Assembly (NCBI RefSeq): GCF_042453785.1
Contig: NC_091669.1
Location: 9,870,501-9,934,500 of the forward strand
Length of the DNA stretch: 64,000 bases
Reading direction: 5' to 3'
Source: Malus domestica
Lineage: Eukaryota > Streptophyta > Magnoliopsida > Rosales > Rosaceae
The translations under genes and the position numbers were made by a program. Shown one piece after another: positions 44,501-58,600 of the stretch. Below the pieces are notes generated by a model. It made no database searches. It was not told where the DNA came from and saw only the letters and a list, made by a program, of their open reading frames with translations. Each line of letters opens with the position of its first letter. Position 1 is the first letter of the stretch.

Positions 44501-47500
44501 GGTTCATGTGAGTTGAAATAAGGCGTGTACCATTTAGTACATCAGTTCAGCTGGAGCACGTTGAAGTCTCGTTTCAGGTTGGAACATCTGAGCACATTAC
44601 TTAATTCCCCAGATAAAAGCATGTCTTGCGAGATATTTGCCTGTGTTTACAATCTTGGCCTTGGGAGGCCAATGTAGTTTAAAGCACTTTCGGCTTTCTC
44701 TTATTGTTCACTAATTTGATCCAGGTCAACAGTGTTAAATTCCTGCAGTTCTTAATGGTTTCGCAATCTTGATTATTGCCCTCAGTGAAAAATCTGTAAC
44801 AGTTATTGACCAAGTATTTGCGTACTCTTGCTAGCATGATTTACAGTGTTTCGAGTCATAGAATGTTATTCACAGTACTTAGATGTAGTATGTTCTTGTA
44901 GACTTCTTGTGCTGAGATATCTATCTGTGATTCTGATTTGAATAATGAGACACATTTAGCAGTTACCTAAGCATGCTTAATTTTGTGTGTGAAGCAGCAT
45001 TGTTCTGTGTTTTCCAATGTCTGAGTGCATCTTGTAGTAAGTTGTCCATCAGCCTTTGTTTAAAATTTTTTGTTGTGTGTCTGTCTACTACACTAGACTT
45101 TCCAAATAATTTGCAAAATGAGGCTTGTTAATTACTTAATAATGTAGAAGTAAAATAGAATATGTGGAGAGCAAATTTAGTGAGGATGCTTTAAATAGTT
45201 ATAGTTTAATAGATACCTTCAAAAAGAAAAATAGGAACTGAATAACAGAATCATTAATGTTGAATATAATTAGATTCACTGTAAGGACCGTAATGCATGA
45301 TCTAGTTGAGAAGGATGTTCAGGATATATTGGTCATTGGAGTAATCTTTATGTGATTGAACCTGTTTGTTCCAGTTGGAGAGTTGGTAGTTAACTTTAAT
45401 ATTTCTTTCAAGATCAACAAAACAGGACAGTATTAATGATACAAAGCTAAAGTCAACCTATATTCGTCCATATATAAGCTTGTTCTGTTCTTACTTTGAT
45501 AAATCTCTTATCACAGGATAAATCATCAGCACCATCGCGTGAAGAAGATTACTCCCAACGTCGAGATGAACAACGTACAGCTCCAAGAGGATCACCTTTT
45601 TATCAAATGGAGTTTAGAGCACGCCAGGATAGTCCTGAGCAATTTTATCAGGAAAAATCCAATATGAGTGATAAGAATGCAGAGCCTAGTGCTGTTTTAT
45701 GGATAGGTTTTCCTGCTTTATTGAAGGTGGATGAAATGATATTAAGGAAAGCTTTCTCACCGTTTGGTGAGATTGAGAAGATCACTGCATTCCCCGGTCG
45801 TACTTATGCTTTTGTTCGATTTAGGAGTGAAGTGTCAGCGTGCAGAGCGAAAGAAGCTCTTCAGGGAAAATTATTTGGAAATCCCCGGGTGCATATTTGC
45901 TTTGCAAAGAGTGAAACAGGCTCAGCTAACAGTGGAAGGAATTCAATGAGTGTCCCTCCATCCCCTCATTTTCAGGTGAATGGTCGCGCAGGATCATCTG
46001 AGAATTTTCGAGAGGACACGAAATTTGGGAGCTTCACAGGTAATCCCAGCATCAGATCTCCTCATTATTTTCCAGATTTTGATGCTGTTGATTCTGATCC
46101 CTATGGTTTTAAGCGGAAGGGGAATTTATGGAGAGGTGAAAACAATATGTTTGAACAGAGGAGATACAAGGAAATGAGGTCTGAACTAGGACTATCAGAA
46201 GATATGTATGATCCTCGGGGTAGTCCTAAAAGAGAGAAATATTCTCATTTGAATGATTATTCACAGAGATTTCCTCAGACAAGTCAACCTTATGAAGAGC
46301 CATGGGACTTGCCAGAAGATATTCATTTATTTCATGGGGCCAAGAAATTGAAGACAGAGTCTTTTCTTTCGAACAAAGAGTTTCCAGAGTATCCCCAGTC
46401 TGACTACAACCCAGAAAGACATGGCTTTTCTAGGTCATACTCTGATTTTCCCCAAGCTGACAGTTCCAATAGAAACTTTGAGGGCGGGCCATTTGGTTAC
46501 AACCAGATCCCTGATCGACCAATGAGTTTACCTCCAGCTCTAGAAGAAAGGGGTGACCGCTGGAAAGAATCTTATGATGATTTTCAGGTGAGCTTGGGTT
46601 CTCAGCTAGCAAATCCTGTTGACAGGAGAAGGTTCACTCCTGAACGCGATCGGCCTTCTTTCAATGTGTGGAAATGGGAAGGGACTATAGCAAAGGGAGG
46701 AACTCCTGTCTGTAATGCTCGTTGCTTTCCTGTGGGCAAACTCCTTGACTTCACATTGTAAGTATTAAAATATTTTTGCGTAAGTCAATTTCTGGTTACT
46801 TGCATGATTAATTGAACAGAATCATTCTCCAGATAAAAAGAGAGTAGAATGAATAGAATCAAGAATGTGAAAAGGCTATATTTACATATTGCCTGTTGTC
46901 TTTTATCTTTAACAGTAGCTGATTACTATAACTTCTTGCTTGTTGCGTGTCTGTCAGTAACACGCCATTTCTATTAATGCACAGTATGCATTTTTGTTAT
47001 CAACATCATAACAAATTACTTAGATGTGTCAGAAATGGAAGAGTTCCAGTTAATTTTCCGTGCATTTTAGAGTTCACAAAACTGTGGCTGCCTGGTATTG
47101 CGGCTGATGTATCAAATAATCAGAACATTAGCTGCAACAGTTTTAATTTGCTTTTTCGTTGTTTTTTTCCCCAGTAAGAAGAGGATTATCTGTAGGTGAC
47201 CCAATTTTATTGAATTTCAGAATCATCTCATTTTCAGCTACATTGATAGATTAGTAGAGACTATACAATCGAATCCTTTTTGTAATTTTGTCGAGTGGTT
47301 TGGTCTAATTCCCTTTGTCACTCCGCATCGTGATTATAACATTATTGATATTCATGTCTGATTCAAACTACATGGCGCAATCTAGATAGACTAGTTCATC
47401 TGCTCTGAAAACAAAATAATTTTTTTCTAATGTCCTTTGTCACTCCGCTCCGGTTTGAAAATGTGACTACGGGACAGAGGTTCAGGGCCGAAGGGGTAGA

Positions 47501-48883
47501 GGAAGACCTAGGAAAATTTTGGAAGAGACCCTAAGAAAAGACTTGAGTACTTGGATCTAACGGAGGACATGACACAAAACCGAGCGCAATGGCGTTCTAG
47601 GATTCATATAGCCGACCCCACTTAGTGGGAAAAGGCTTTGTTGTTGTTGTTGTTGTTGTTGTTTCGTCACACATGATAGTGTTGGATCTAATCCGTTATT
47701 AGCACCAATGTTCTGCTGCAGGCCTGAATTTTTGGATTGTACTGCAAGGACTGGTCTAGACATGCTTTCAAAGCATTACTATCAAGCAGCAAGTGCTTGG
47801 GTTGTGTTCTTTGCCCCACAAAGTGATGCTGATATTGGATACTACAATGAATTTATGCATTATCTTGGGGAGAAGCAGCGAGCAGCCGTTGCTAAGTTAG
47901 ATGACAAGAATACCTTGTTTCTTGTGCCCCCGTCAGACTTCTCAGAGAAAGTGCTGAAGGTACCAGGGAAACTCAGCATCTCCGGTGTTGTTTTGAGGTT
48001 AGAAAATCCTAGTTCCAATTTTGGATCGGTACACCAACAACCCGAAAGAAAAGACACAAGATTATTGTCATTGCCTGGGGATACATCATATACAAAGCCA
48101 TCAACAGCTGCAGAATCTATTCATTCATTTACATCAGCTCCACCGGTGTCATTTTCAGGTTCAGCTTATGGTGTTGGAAATGGATCTGATTCTTACAACG
48201 AGAGCAGGCACGAGTATCCACATCATATGGAAAGCCCTGCATTGGGGCGAAACTGGTCTTCACACAAGCCGCAAAACTCAATTATGGATACTAGAAATAA
48301 ATCAACCCAAATGCCCAATAGTTCCATTGATTCTATTTTTCAGGAGCATAGGATCATGCAAAGGGAAGCACAACAGTCGAGCATTCCAGGTGGAATTTCT
48401 CGTATTCGAAACAGCCATTCGTCACAGCAGGAAATCCAATCTCCTGGCTTTTTATCTATGCCGTCTGAATCCCTGCAACCTGAGCAACTTGCACAATTGG
48501 CATCATCTCTTGGGCAGCAGCAGAGGCAGTCTGCGAGAACTCCAAATCCAGCTACCGGAGAAGATTTTAGACAAAGAAACACAATGAATGAGTCTGATAA
48601 CATTCCAAGGACATCCCAGACATTTGGTATGCAGAATAATGAGGTGAATTCGCAGCCGTCAACATCTCAGTTTGGTCAAGTCCAACAGTTGCAGCAGCGG
48701 CAACAGCAGGTATCAACTGTGCCTGCAGCGCCTCACACTGTCCAAACAGCGGTTCAGGGAAACCAACAACTGCAAAGCACTAGTACAAATGAAGCAGTAG
48801 AAACAGATCCACAGAAACGTCTGCAAGCGACATTACAGTTGGCAGCAGCTCTTCTTCAGCAAATCCAAGGGAAAGGAAGTTGA
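41519..48883 (+). CDS. FPA: Flowering-time control protein FPA-like (RRM + SPOC RNA-binding protein)
   Basis: FPA binds nascent RNA and directs poly(A)-site choice in the nucleus; in Arabidopsis it promotes flowering by repressing FLC. Exons: 41519-41521 (the ATG alone), 41651-41965, 45517-46757, 47722-48883, giving 906 aa, close to Arabidopsis FPA. RRM1 is at about residues 37-105 (NLWVGNLS, RSYAFLKF). A second RRM in exon 3 has VLWIGFPALLKVDEMILRKA and RTYAFVRF. The SPOC domain spans the exon 3/4 junction from VWKWEGTIAKGGTPVC to ISGVVLRLENP. The C-terminus is Gln/Ser-rich. Arabidopsis FPA has three RRMs; I see two here, which I recall for FPA-like paralogues. The 3.55-kb intron 2 shows no third RRM. 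Exon phases are consistent and the gene looks intact. Confidence 0.92.
47470..47665 (+). mobile_element. Truncated RTE-type LINE 3' end in an FPA intron
   Basis: A frame reads the typical C-terminal end of plant RTE-like LINE protein (GRGRPRKILEETLRKDLS). This is followed by the 3' tail TAGCCGACCCCACTTAGTGG, GAAAAGGCTTTG and about eight TTG units at 47638-47662. It lies within the intron 46758-47721 in sense orientation. Confidence 0.8.
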
Positions 48884-49149
48884 CCAGTACTGGAATATGA
48901 TCGTGCTGGTCTCATCTATTTTTTGAGAGTGAGTGACGGATAAAATTCGAAATTCAACACCCGTAACGCAGTGCAGTTGCACATGAATTTTGATTTTCCT
49001 ATAGTTTGATGTAAATCCTCTTCTTTCTTATTTTTACTGTTGGGTTCATGCAGTTTGATGCTTATTGGTTTGTTTTGTCCAATGACTCGAATGGGGTCAT
49101 GCTACTCATCTACATTCTATATTGACAGAATTGAAGAAAGTTACCGGCT

Positions 49150-49273
49150 ACATTTGATAGCTACTTTATGTTTTTGTCCTTTTTTCTTTCATATGTTAGA
49201 TATTCTTCGGCACATTTGATAGCTACTTTATGTTTTTGTCCTTTTTTCTTTCATATGTTAGATATTCTTCGGC
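49150..49273 (+). repeat. Perfect tandem duplication, 2 x 62 bp
   Basis: The units 49150-49211 and 49212-49273 are identical, starting ACATTTGATAGCTACTTTAT and ending ATATTCTTCGGC. They lie about 270-390 bp downstream of the FPA stop codon, probably at or beyond the poly(A) region. Confidence 0.92.
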
Positions 49274-49325
49274 AGGGCTGCCGTATAGGGCATCTCTTTC
49301 ACAGTCGTCAATACGGCAGCCCTGC
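49272..49325. repeat. Perfect 15-bp inverted repeat, hairpin
   Basis: GCAGGGCTGCCGTAT at 49272-49286 is the exact complement of ATACGGCAGCCCTGC at 49311-49325, with a 24-nt loop. It adjoins the 62-bp duplication and is GC-rich in an AT-rich background. Confidence 0.85.
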
Positions 49326-49697
49326 AAACAAGACTCAATTGTGCAGGAACACTTGTAAACTTGTTTTATGTAATGTTTTTGTTAATCGCGGGAACCCGTT
49401 TTTCTTTCTCCCACTTACATAGTGAGATTAGCAGAAAAGACCAGTAGTAAAGGAAAAGGAATGAAGAACAAGGCAGAATTTGAAGAGAGACTATAAAAAT
49501 TGTATTGCCTTTATTAATATGAAGACTTTTAATGCAAAGTCAAATTACAAAATGAATATTTGACAAAAAAAAAATGTTACAAAATGAATAAGAATGAATG
49601 AATACTAATACTATAGAACTTGTGCACCATACATTTGTGCTACAAATATAGACATTCTGACAACAGCTCATCAAGCCCGAAAACAGGAGACATCCGG

Positions 49698-52600
49698 CTA
49701 AACGTAGAAGTAGGTCGATGCATCTGTAGCATTTTCTGTATCCCTGCAGAGAATTGATCGGGCTTCGATTACCGAACGAGGGGGCTCAAGATCTTTCTCT
49801 TGCAGCGCGTTGCCTTGTAGACGCTGCATTTGGGAAGCAAACATATCGTCCAATATCTGCAGACAAAGCATTAGTGAGATTAGAAGGTACTGCAATGAGT
49901 TGCCTCTTGCACCAACTAAGTACGATTTCAATCTGAAGCTACTTACCCCGAGAGCATAATAAGATCCATTGTACCAAACTCGGTTTTCCTTCCTGCCTTC
50001 AAGGAATTTCAAAACGATCTAGTACAGAAGAATCGAAACATGTCAGCGTTAAGAAGATTTAAGAGTAATGGTTGCGCGAAATACAGGTCTCTCTATTTAC
50101 CTGTCCCATTCTATCCCAGAATCCACGACAAATTGCGATAAATATTTTGCTTGTAAAGACCTCATGCAAGTTGGAGATGGAGTCGACAAGCTGTGAACTC
50201 AGCGAGTGCATTCTTTCACGGACCTCTGCCTCTCCATCATCTTCCTTTGTTTCCTCTAGAATCCTTTTCAGCGTTGTATTACGGTTAGCTTGCACCTGAA
50301 GCAATCATATATGAGAAACCGTTGCTAGTTTTTACCCCGTTGGACGGAAGTTGAAGTATTTGAACAAGAGGAATAGACTTACATTGCTGAGAAGCTTCCC
50401 TACGGTTGCCTGCAAGTAATTTTTGTATTTTGTTCTCAAGAGAACTGTAATGCCATTCATCTGCTCCCCGAACAGCGACTTCTTGTTATCGCCCATGGCA
50501 GGAAGAAAAGATGCCCAAGCCTTTAAGATGTCTTCTACTTTACAATGAAGGACATCAAGAATTCTCTTCACGGTGTTTAAAAAAGTTCCGAGCTGGGGAA
50601 TACAAGATATCGATAAGATATATAAGCATATTAGTATATGCAACAGCGACATATAAATGTATCAGTGTGGGAGGGATGCCCTTAGGGTTTAGGGTTTAGG
50701 GATGCCTTTAAGTGAAGAGATCCCCATTTGTTTTATTAAATGCGGATTAGTTGTGGGGTCCACACCACATTAAACTTCAATGATCGAAACCGTTTATTTT
50801 TCAAGTTGCACCTTAAAGATTATCCAAAATATTAGCCAAACAAAATATTTAAGAAATTTATTGAGTTCAAAGAAATTAACAAACGCTTTGTTCTATAAGA
50901 AATAATGAAATTTCATTGTGATAATTAAATAGGCAAATAGTTTTGGATTAAATTGAATTTTTGTAAGAATGATTTATAAATTGAGACTTATAAAAAAAAC
51001 AGTTCGGCTCGTTGAAGTTCGGTGTAGAGTTGGATCCTACAACTAATCCCCATTTTTTTGAAAAAAAAAAAAAAGATCCCTTTGCATAAAGGGCATGTAT
51101 ATCTGTGTGTGTGAGTGACACTGTTAGAATTCTGACTATCCTCTGAATGTTGCTTTTTGATGTATCCGGCAATATACTTAACTTAGCAATATAGAGAATA
51201 ACTAGAAACACACAAGATTTATGCTGGTCCAGCATAACTTTTTCCTATGTCAAGTAGTGATTTCTATGGATAGAAACATCATGGCTTCTTTGGTTCATAA
51301 TAGAGTACTTTTGCAAACCCTAGAATTAATCCCTCTCTTTCTTTGGTTCTTGTTTTCCATTCCTTGAACTTTGCAAAAACCTCGGAATCCTGATTTGTGA
51401 AATAAACTCAAACTTTCTAGAAAAATCATCCATAAAAGTAACAAAATACCTAGATCCACAGTTGGATTTAGTTAGCGCAGGACCCTAGACCTCTGAGTGA
51501 ATGCAGCCGACTCCTTGCTTTGTCTACCTACTTTGTGGAAACGGTTGGACCCCCAACTATCATAGCCGGGCTTGTCTAAACTGCCCTAGAATATCAAATT
51601 CTTTTTCAATCCTGGGACATATACGACGTTCCCCAAAGTCCTTATCACTCCATCCAACAACTTGATTCTAGCAGAAATTGTATCAAACCATTCTCTTACT
51701 ACACACATACGAAATTTGTATCTAGTATCCAAATTCTATTTTGTGAAATCCTTGGAGCCTGATGTTACCGAAAGAATCTCCCTATCACTTTCTTCTTTGG
51801 TGATTGCGCTAGCTGAACCTTAGATACCTTCCATTTTGGCTTCATTCTCCTTCCATCTTGCGACTCTTCCAATGATTGGCAGAATTACATTCGAAGCAAC
51901 CTTCATTTTTTTTTTCTTTTTCTTCTTGGATCTTGACCTACCCATGTTGCTGTTCTTCTCTTCCGTCGTCTTTTCCCGCCCCCTCTCATTTGCTTTGGCA
52001 TAAAAGCCTTAAGAGCTTCTGGTTATATCATCGAGTTTAGCATATGATTGAAGGGCTTGAATTACATTCTCAGGCTGCAGGGACTCCCCTCCAAACATTA
52101 AAGTTGTTTGAAAGTTTCTTCGACCTTCTGAAGATTGGCTATGCAATTCTGGAACCTGCATACATGATCTTCTTTATCACCTCCTTCTAGTTGAAGCCCG
52201 AATAGTTCATCCTTGAAAAAATAGTTTATTGGACATGGTTTTGCCCATATAAATCTTCTCTAACTCGTCCAATGCTTCCTTCAATCACGTTTCTGTGATG
52301 TGAGACTTAACCGATTTCGTGAGATGGATCTTGATGGAGCTCTTGGCCTTCTTGAGAATCTTGGTTCATGTCTCTTTTGTCATGGTCGTAGGCTTTTCAC
52401 ACCAAGAAGTGCATCATCCAACTCCTACTGTATCAGTAATTTCTTCATCATCCCTTGACAATCCGTGAAGTCATGCTTGCCATCAAAAGGTTTTAACACA
52501 GGCCTTAAGGTTCCTAGGTCTATGGTTTCCTTTCCTCTTGCCATTGCAGAACACTTTGAACCAAGCTCTTGATACCAATTGTTAGAGTTTGACTCCCCTT

Positions 52601-55600
52601 AAGATCTCGCTCTTTGATGTATCTGGAAATAGACTAAACTTAGCAATAGTTTTGCCTACGTCCAGTTGTGATTTCTCTAGGAAGAAAAATCATGGCTTCT
52701 TTGATTAATGATAGAGTATACATCACTTTTGCAAACCCTAGAACTAACCGCTCTCTTTCTCTCAACTATCTCCCTGATTTTTCCTTGGAACTAATCCTTC
52801 TCTTTCTTTGGGCTACCTCTCTAGGTTTCTACTACTTATTGGCCCTTCCCGCACCCTTATTTATAAGTATAAGGTGTGGTTTATGCTTCTATAATCTGAT
52901 TAGGTTTCCGAATCTATTTGGGATAGGAAAGTACACTTCCTTTCTTATTCCAATTCTTCTTCTAGGATTCCTGCTCTAATTGTGCAAGAAAACTTTAATT
53001 ATTTCCTAATCATTGGAGAACAAGAATATGTGCACCTTAGCCTTCCTAAACAAAATAGGACTCTAACCAAAAGATGAACCAAATCCCTATATTTACAACA
53101 TCTAATTCATTACATTGCATGGGAAAATTTGCAATTGGAGAACTCACCTGACTAGGAACGGTGTAGATTGTGACTGATTGTCTTCTTGTCAGCTTCTGGA
53201 CCTGCATATTAAGCCTCTTTTGGATACCATCTTTCAATGGAGTCAAGATATCGTTATATTGTTTCTCCAATGCTTTTATGATTGCTCTTTCGACATTAGC
53301 TACAGCCTGCAAAGAGCCAACAAAACAGCTTAGATGAATGTATAGGGCCGAATCCAGGCGGGGGGAAGAGAGAGACATTTCTGAAAGCTCTTTGATAATA
53401 CTATACGATGAGATGAGAACTCACTTGTTCCAAAATCAAGGAGTATTGAGGCCATCGATTGAGTACCACCTCGTATTGAATAAGGGTCTCTCTGATATTC
53501 TCATACATATCCTCAGCAAATGGTGAGGTGGAACTATTTGTTGACACACCAGACCATGGCACCTGAATCATTATTCAGATCTCGTTAGTTACGCACAGTT
53601 CCTCAGTTGAACAATTGCCTTCGGTGGAAGTTTGCACTAACATGAGCAAGAACATCAAGGAATAGACTACACATGGCATGCTACATAAAAAAGTTCTTGA
53701 AGCGAAGTTATACCTTTTCTGCCCTGCAACATTCAAGTAAATTAAGTTGCATATCCTGTACCCAGACCATTATGTAATCGTGAAACAGACGCTTTGAGTC
53801 AACACCACCCTGCACTGGACTAAAGCAAACAAAACATGAAATGAGAAATTATTTAAAGTATACATTCTACAAAACAACAGAAACTTCGTTCAAGAAAATC
53901 AAACCGCAAAAATTTATTCAAGTGTATGCTATGAGGGATTTTGGTCCAAATCTCTTTCACAGACCTTATGTTCCATGATTCAAGGTTTCTTTCAAATTCG
54001 GCAACTGCAATTAAAAGCTCATTTACATGTGGCTGTGGACCTGATGGAGGCAAGGCAGCAAGAAACGCTTGAAGTCTGTTGTACAGCTCAGTGCTGTAAA
54101 TGGCAGCAGCTATATTCGAGAGATCAATTGAACTAGAAATAAGTAAGATTTGTCAGTATTCTCGCACTAATTTTATTATATCAATCCAACTGTAATTTTG
54201 AACTATGAGTCACAGTATTAGGTGCAAAAGACAAAGGCCTGTACCTGGGGAGTACATGCTGGTTGTGGATTTTGATGTCTGCCTGAATTTCCTTTTGTAT
54301 ATTTATGCATAAATTCTTCATTTTCAGATATGCCGTTGAGATGGATATGGAGTCCATAAGGAAACCTTCAGAGTTACTTGACACAAACTCATCAGTGTCT
54401 AGAGTGTGCTTTCGGTACCTCTTTTTTGCTGCTGTCTGGAAACAAATACATTTGGTTTAGAACTCTATTTTCCTGAGTGCAAAACAAACCCAAGAAGTTG
54501 TTGATCCACGTTATATGTTGGGTTGTTATACAGGAAATTTACGTACGGACACTGCCTCTAGAAAAGAAAAAAAAAAGAAAAAAAAAAAGAAGCTATAAGT
54601 GCATGTACCCAAGTGTATTCTAATATGCATAACGGGCATCTTCCCAAGATTTTTCTAATTCCATGAACTCTCTAATTTATCGACCGTAATGAACCAACAC
54701 TAGGAATCTGCATGTTAGGTCATCAAATATTTGAGGATAAGAAAACGAAAGACCTCCAACTTCATAAAAAACATTCATATATATGTAAGTTCGGTCTTGG
54801 AAACGTAAGAAGATAATTATTAACATTATTCATGTACCTCCAAATAGTTGCGCAGCATAGTTTGGGCATCCAGAGTGAGGATATCGTGAAGGATCATGTA
54901 TACTTGTACAGAAGGAGCTAGAGCTGGTGCTGCAGAATCTGGGGTTGGACCAAATGAGGATGTGAATCCTGTGGGTGACCCTTCATCTAATGACTTGTAG
55001 TTTTCGAAAACATTAGCCAAAAGACTCTCGATTTGGTTTTCACAGTCTAACAGTATACTTTTCTGCAAGAAAGCAAGAACAAATCCAATTGAAACAAAGG
55101 GAAGTTAAAATTAATTTCAGAGGGAAAGTCAAAAATAAAAATAAATAAAAAATCCTAGTATTCAGTGGACAGATACCAAGAAAAACAAATTGGTTCAAAA
55201 CATTTAGTAACAAGTAATCTTGTTCTTTTGCAGAACCATACTTTACCTCCTGCCTTGTCAAACATTTCTGACTCCTGGCCTTTATTATAGGTACAAGTAA
55301 CTCATTCACAAGCTCTAAGCAATCTTTTGTCGGAGTTGCCACATTCATCACATGTAACAGATATCTACGAAGAAACCAAAGGGATGTAAATACGATGCAA
55401 GCCATCACAAAGAGAAGAGCATAATAGTGCTTTCTTTGTTTTATTTTCGTACAAAGAAATTGCTACTTATTAGATTTAAAAAATTGTACATTTGATACGT
55501 ACCTCAGCTTTGTGTACGACTGGGAAACTTCATAATATTCTGCAAACTCAGTCAACAACCACTTCCAAGTTCCATGCAACCATAGGTTCCGGGAATGAAA

Positions 55601-58600
55601 GTTTTGTGCCCGCATAGCAGCCTCCAGCAATAAATCATATGCTAGAGTCTCTGCAACTGGTCCACTCTATCATATGTGAAAAAGTAGAGGTGAGAACACT
55701 TATCCTACAAGTTTGATGACTAAATAAAAATAACAATGCCAAATTTTTGGACTGAACACAGTAGAAATGACATTTCTGAGTCTGTGACAAGATTTTCTTA
55801 GACGAGTTGAGTTGGAAGAAAACAAACCTTGATATGATTAGCTTCATCACTTGTTATCATACTACCGATGTTGAGCTGGATTTTTCCAATACATTCTTGA
55901 TCATCATGGTATAAAGGCCACCAACGAAGTTTATCACTCTGCATAATTAAGAAAGTCACATAATATAACATGCAGGTGGTAGAAAGATATTGTTCTGCCT
56001 TAAGAAATCAACGTTGGATGATAGAGGAAGGATTCATACGGCGCTGTCATTCAAGGATGAAATAGGAATTGTAGTTCGACCTTGGACTGATTTTTTCGTG
56101 TCTTGAACTTCTACCAAAAGAGCATCCACTTGACTCTCTGGAAAACTGAAAGTGCATAGACATGTAAGACCTTTTCCACGTTAACATCACATGAAACTCT
56201 CAAGTCATGACCAAAGTCCCCTGAAAGGGACCTACACTTTGGTATATTAGACTATGCCACGGAACTTCAAGTTCCAACACAAGTTACCAGCATATCCATT
56301 AAAATGAGGGTTAAATGCCAACATGACACCAGGGTTTAAGCAAAACAGAAACTTACAATACATGGTAATCACCGCTTCCAGGGTGCAAACAAATTGCAGA
56401 ACTTGGCTCTACTTCGGTATCGTCAGTGGCACTACTAAGTTTGAGTATGCATGAAAGTGGCTCTGCACACACAATAAGATAGGCGTCAACATCCATTAAT
56501 TTCAGTATAAAATACACAAGACATAAGTTACGAAAAATCCATCAAGAGATGCTACACATTAATATATCTCTTACTTATCCTAATCAGTAACAATAATTTT
56601 CTGGGGTTGTAATATATAAAGTAAATGGCGGCTGCATATTAAGTCTTCGGAGAAAATTTAATTTGAGAACAAAATAGGGTTCTTCGTACGGCTCAAACCT
56701 TGTGGTGTAATTGAGAATGACGATGACTTTAAAGAATTTATGCCAGTTTTTACTAGTGATGAAACATGTCGGACGTATTCTGCCCCTGCTTGTATGTACA
56801 TTGCACTTCGCTGTGAATATGTGCTCTTGAGTTTCCTTCTGGGTATTACTCGAAGTTTCTTCACTGCCATCATTCAAAAACTACATCAAATTACAAATAC
56901 ACTATTTTGTCTACTTTTATCAGCTTAGTGTCTAAAATAAACACAAAACCCTTAGATTAAATTATGCTAGCATAGCTAGCAACCTTCTAGTAATGTCAAG
57001 ATATATCTAAAAAATATTTCATACTTGTGGCCTCCCAAAACAGTTGTAAATAAAGAAATTAAATGACTTTGGTAAAACTGTTTTAATGTCCAAATCCAGT
57101 GGATATGTTTCTTAAACTGAGATTAACTCTGAGCCATTCTTCAACATATTACTAATAAGCTTAACCCATTTATAAGATCATACCTTCAACTCTGATCTTT
57201 CCAACCACCTTCTTTGCTTTCGGAGCAAAAGTTTGTTCTGCATTCCGACTACACTTTGCTTCTAGTGGCTGCGCTCCTCGGGCTGGCAACAAAAATGTGT
57301 TTAGCCTGTAGAATCAGAGTGTAAATCTTAAATGACCAATCAAACCCTGAGAACTAGCCATCAGCCATGAAACTTCAAAAGAACTGAATATTTAGGGTTA
57401 GGAAAAGGTAGCTAACCCAAAAGCATTCCGAAGAACCACGCACTCATCACGCAGAAATTCAGGTGCCTCAGTGCAGCCTCTTGCCCATGCTTGTAGGCAT
57501 AAGCGTATACATGCCTCGTGTGCAACCAAGGTTTGCCAGGCATATTGGCCACTGCAATGATTCAATTTGATACCATAAAAAAAAACAATCAAAAAACATT
57601 TTTCAGGTTAGAATGACAAAAGTAATATGTGTGCAGAATCTTTTCATGCAATAAACTTCACTAAATCGAAAGTAACAGTAAACAAGTATCTGTCTTCATA
57701 TGAAATTCAATGGTGGAAGAACCTGGTATTATAATAGGAATGGTCTAATTGGCTGGCTTGCAAATAAGGGACTTTCGCTTCTGTTTCTCCAGCTATGCTT
57801 TTGTTCATTCTGCAGAACACAAAGTCAAATCACGCAAGAACTATCAAAAACCCGAAACGAGAACGTAGAGAAATCAAATGAAAGTCACAGTCCAAATAAA
57901 ATCCTAAAACAAGAAGAGCAACTCTATTCAATACCTTTCACCAAGTTCAGAAGCTTTGAAAGAACTAGTATCCAAATCTGCTAAACCCTCTACACTCCCA
58001 TCAAACCCCATGGATCCCCTTGATGGGCAGGTCGAATTTTCAGCTGCATTGCTCTCTCTCACCCCCTCAGAAATTTCCTGCCCTCCTTGAATCTCATCAT
58101 CAATACCCACCTCGTCTCTCCCAATTTCGAAAATCGGAGGTGCACTAGGAGTTCCCAAATCTGCTGAATCTCTGTGCACACCACATTCATCACCACTTTG
58201 GGCAGTGCCCTACAATACAAAATTGGAAATACCACCAACAAAAGATTCAAATTACAAACAAGCACACACCCACTAAACAAAAACAAAAAAGATCATTATT
58301 TTGCATCAAGGCCTACATTGAAATTTCGAAGTTGAGCCCTTTTCAGGAGCTGATTGCCGGCACCCGGTGTCGAAGTTTTCGGGGGGCATCTCTTCTTGAA
58401 ACCCACCTCACCGTCCGTAAATCTTCTACAATTTCCGGGCAATTCAACCCTCAGACCCTCCTTCAACAACCCTCTATTCAACCCGGTGCTAGGCTTATCC
58501 CTATAACCAAACACCTCCTCTTCTTCTTCCTGATAATACTGTTCCATCGGCTTCGACTCTTCCTCGAAGTAAATGGCAGACGAACCCATATCCGAAACCG

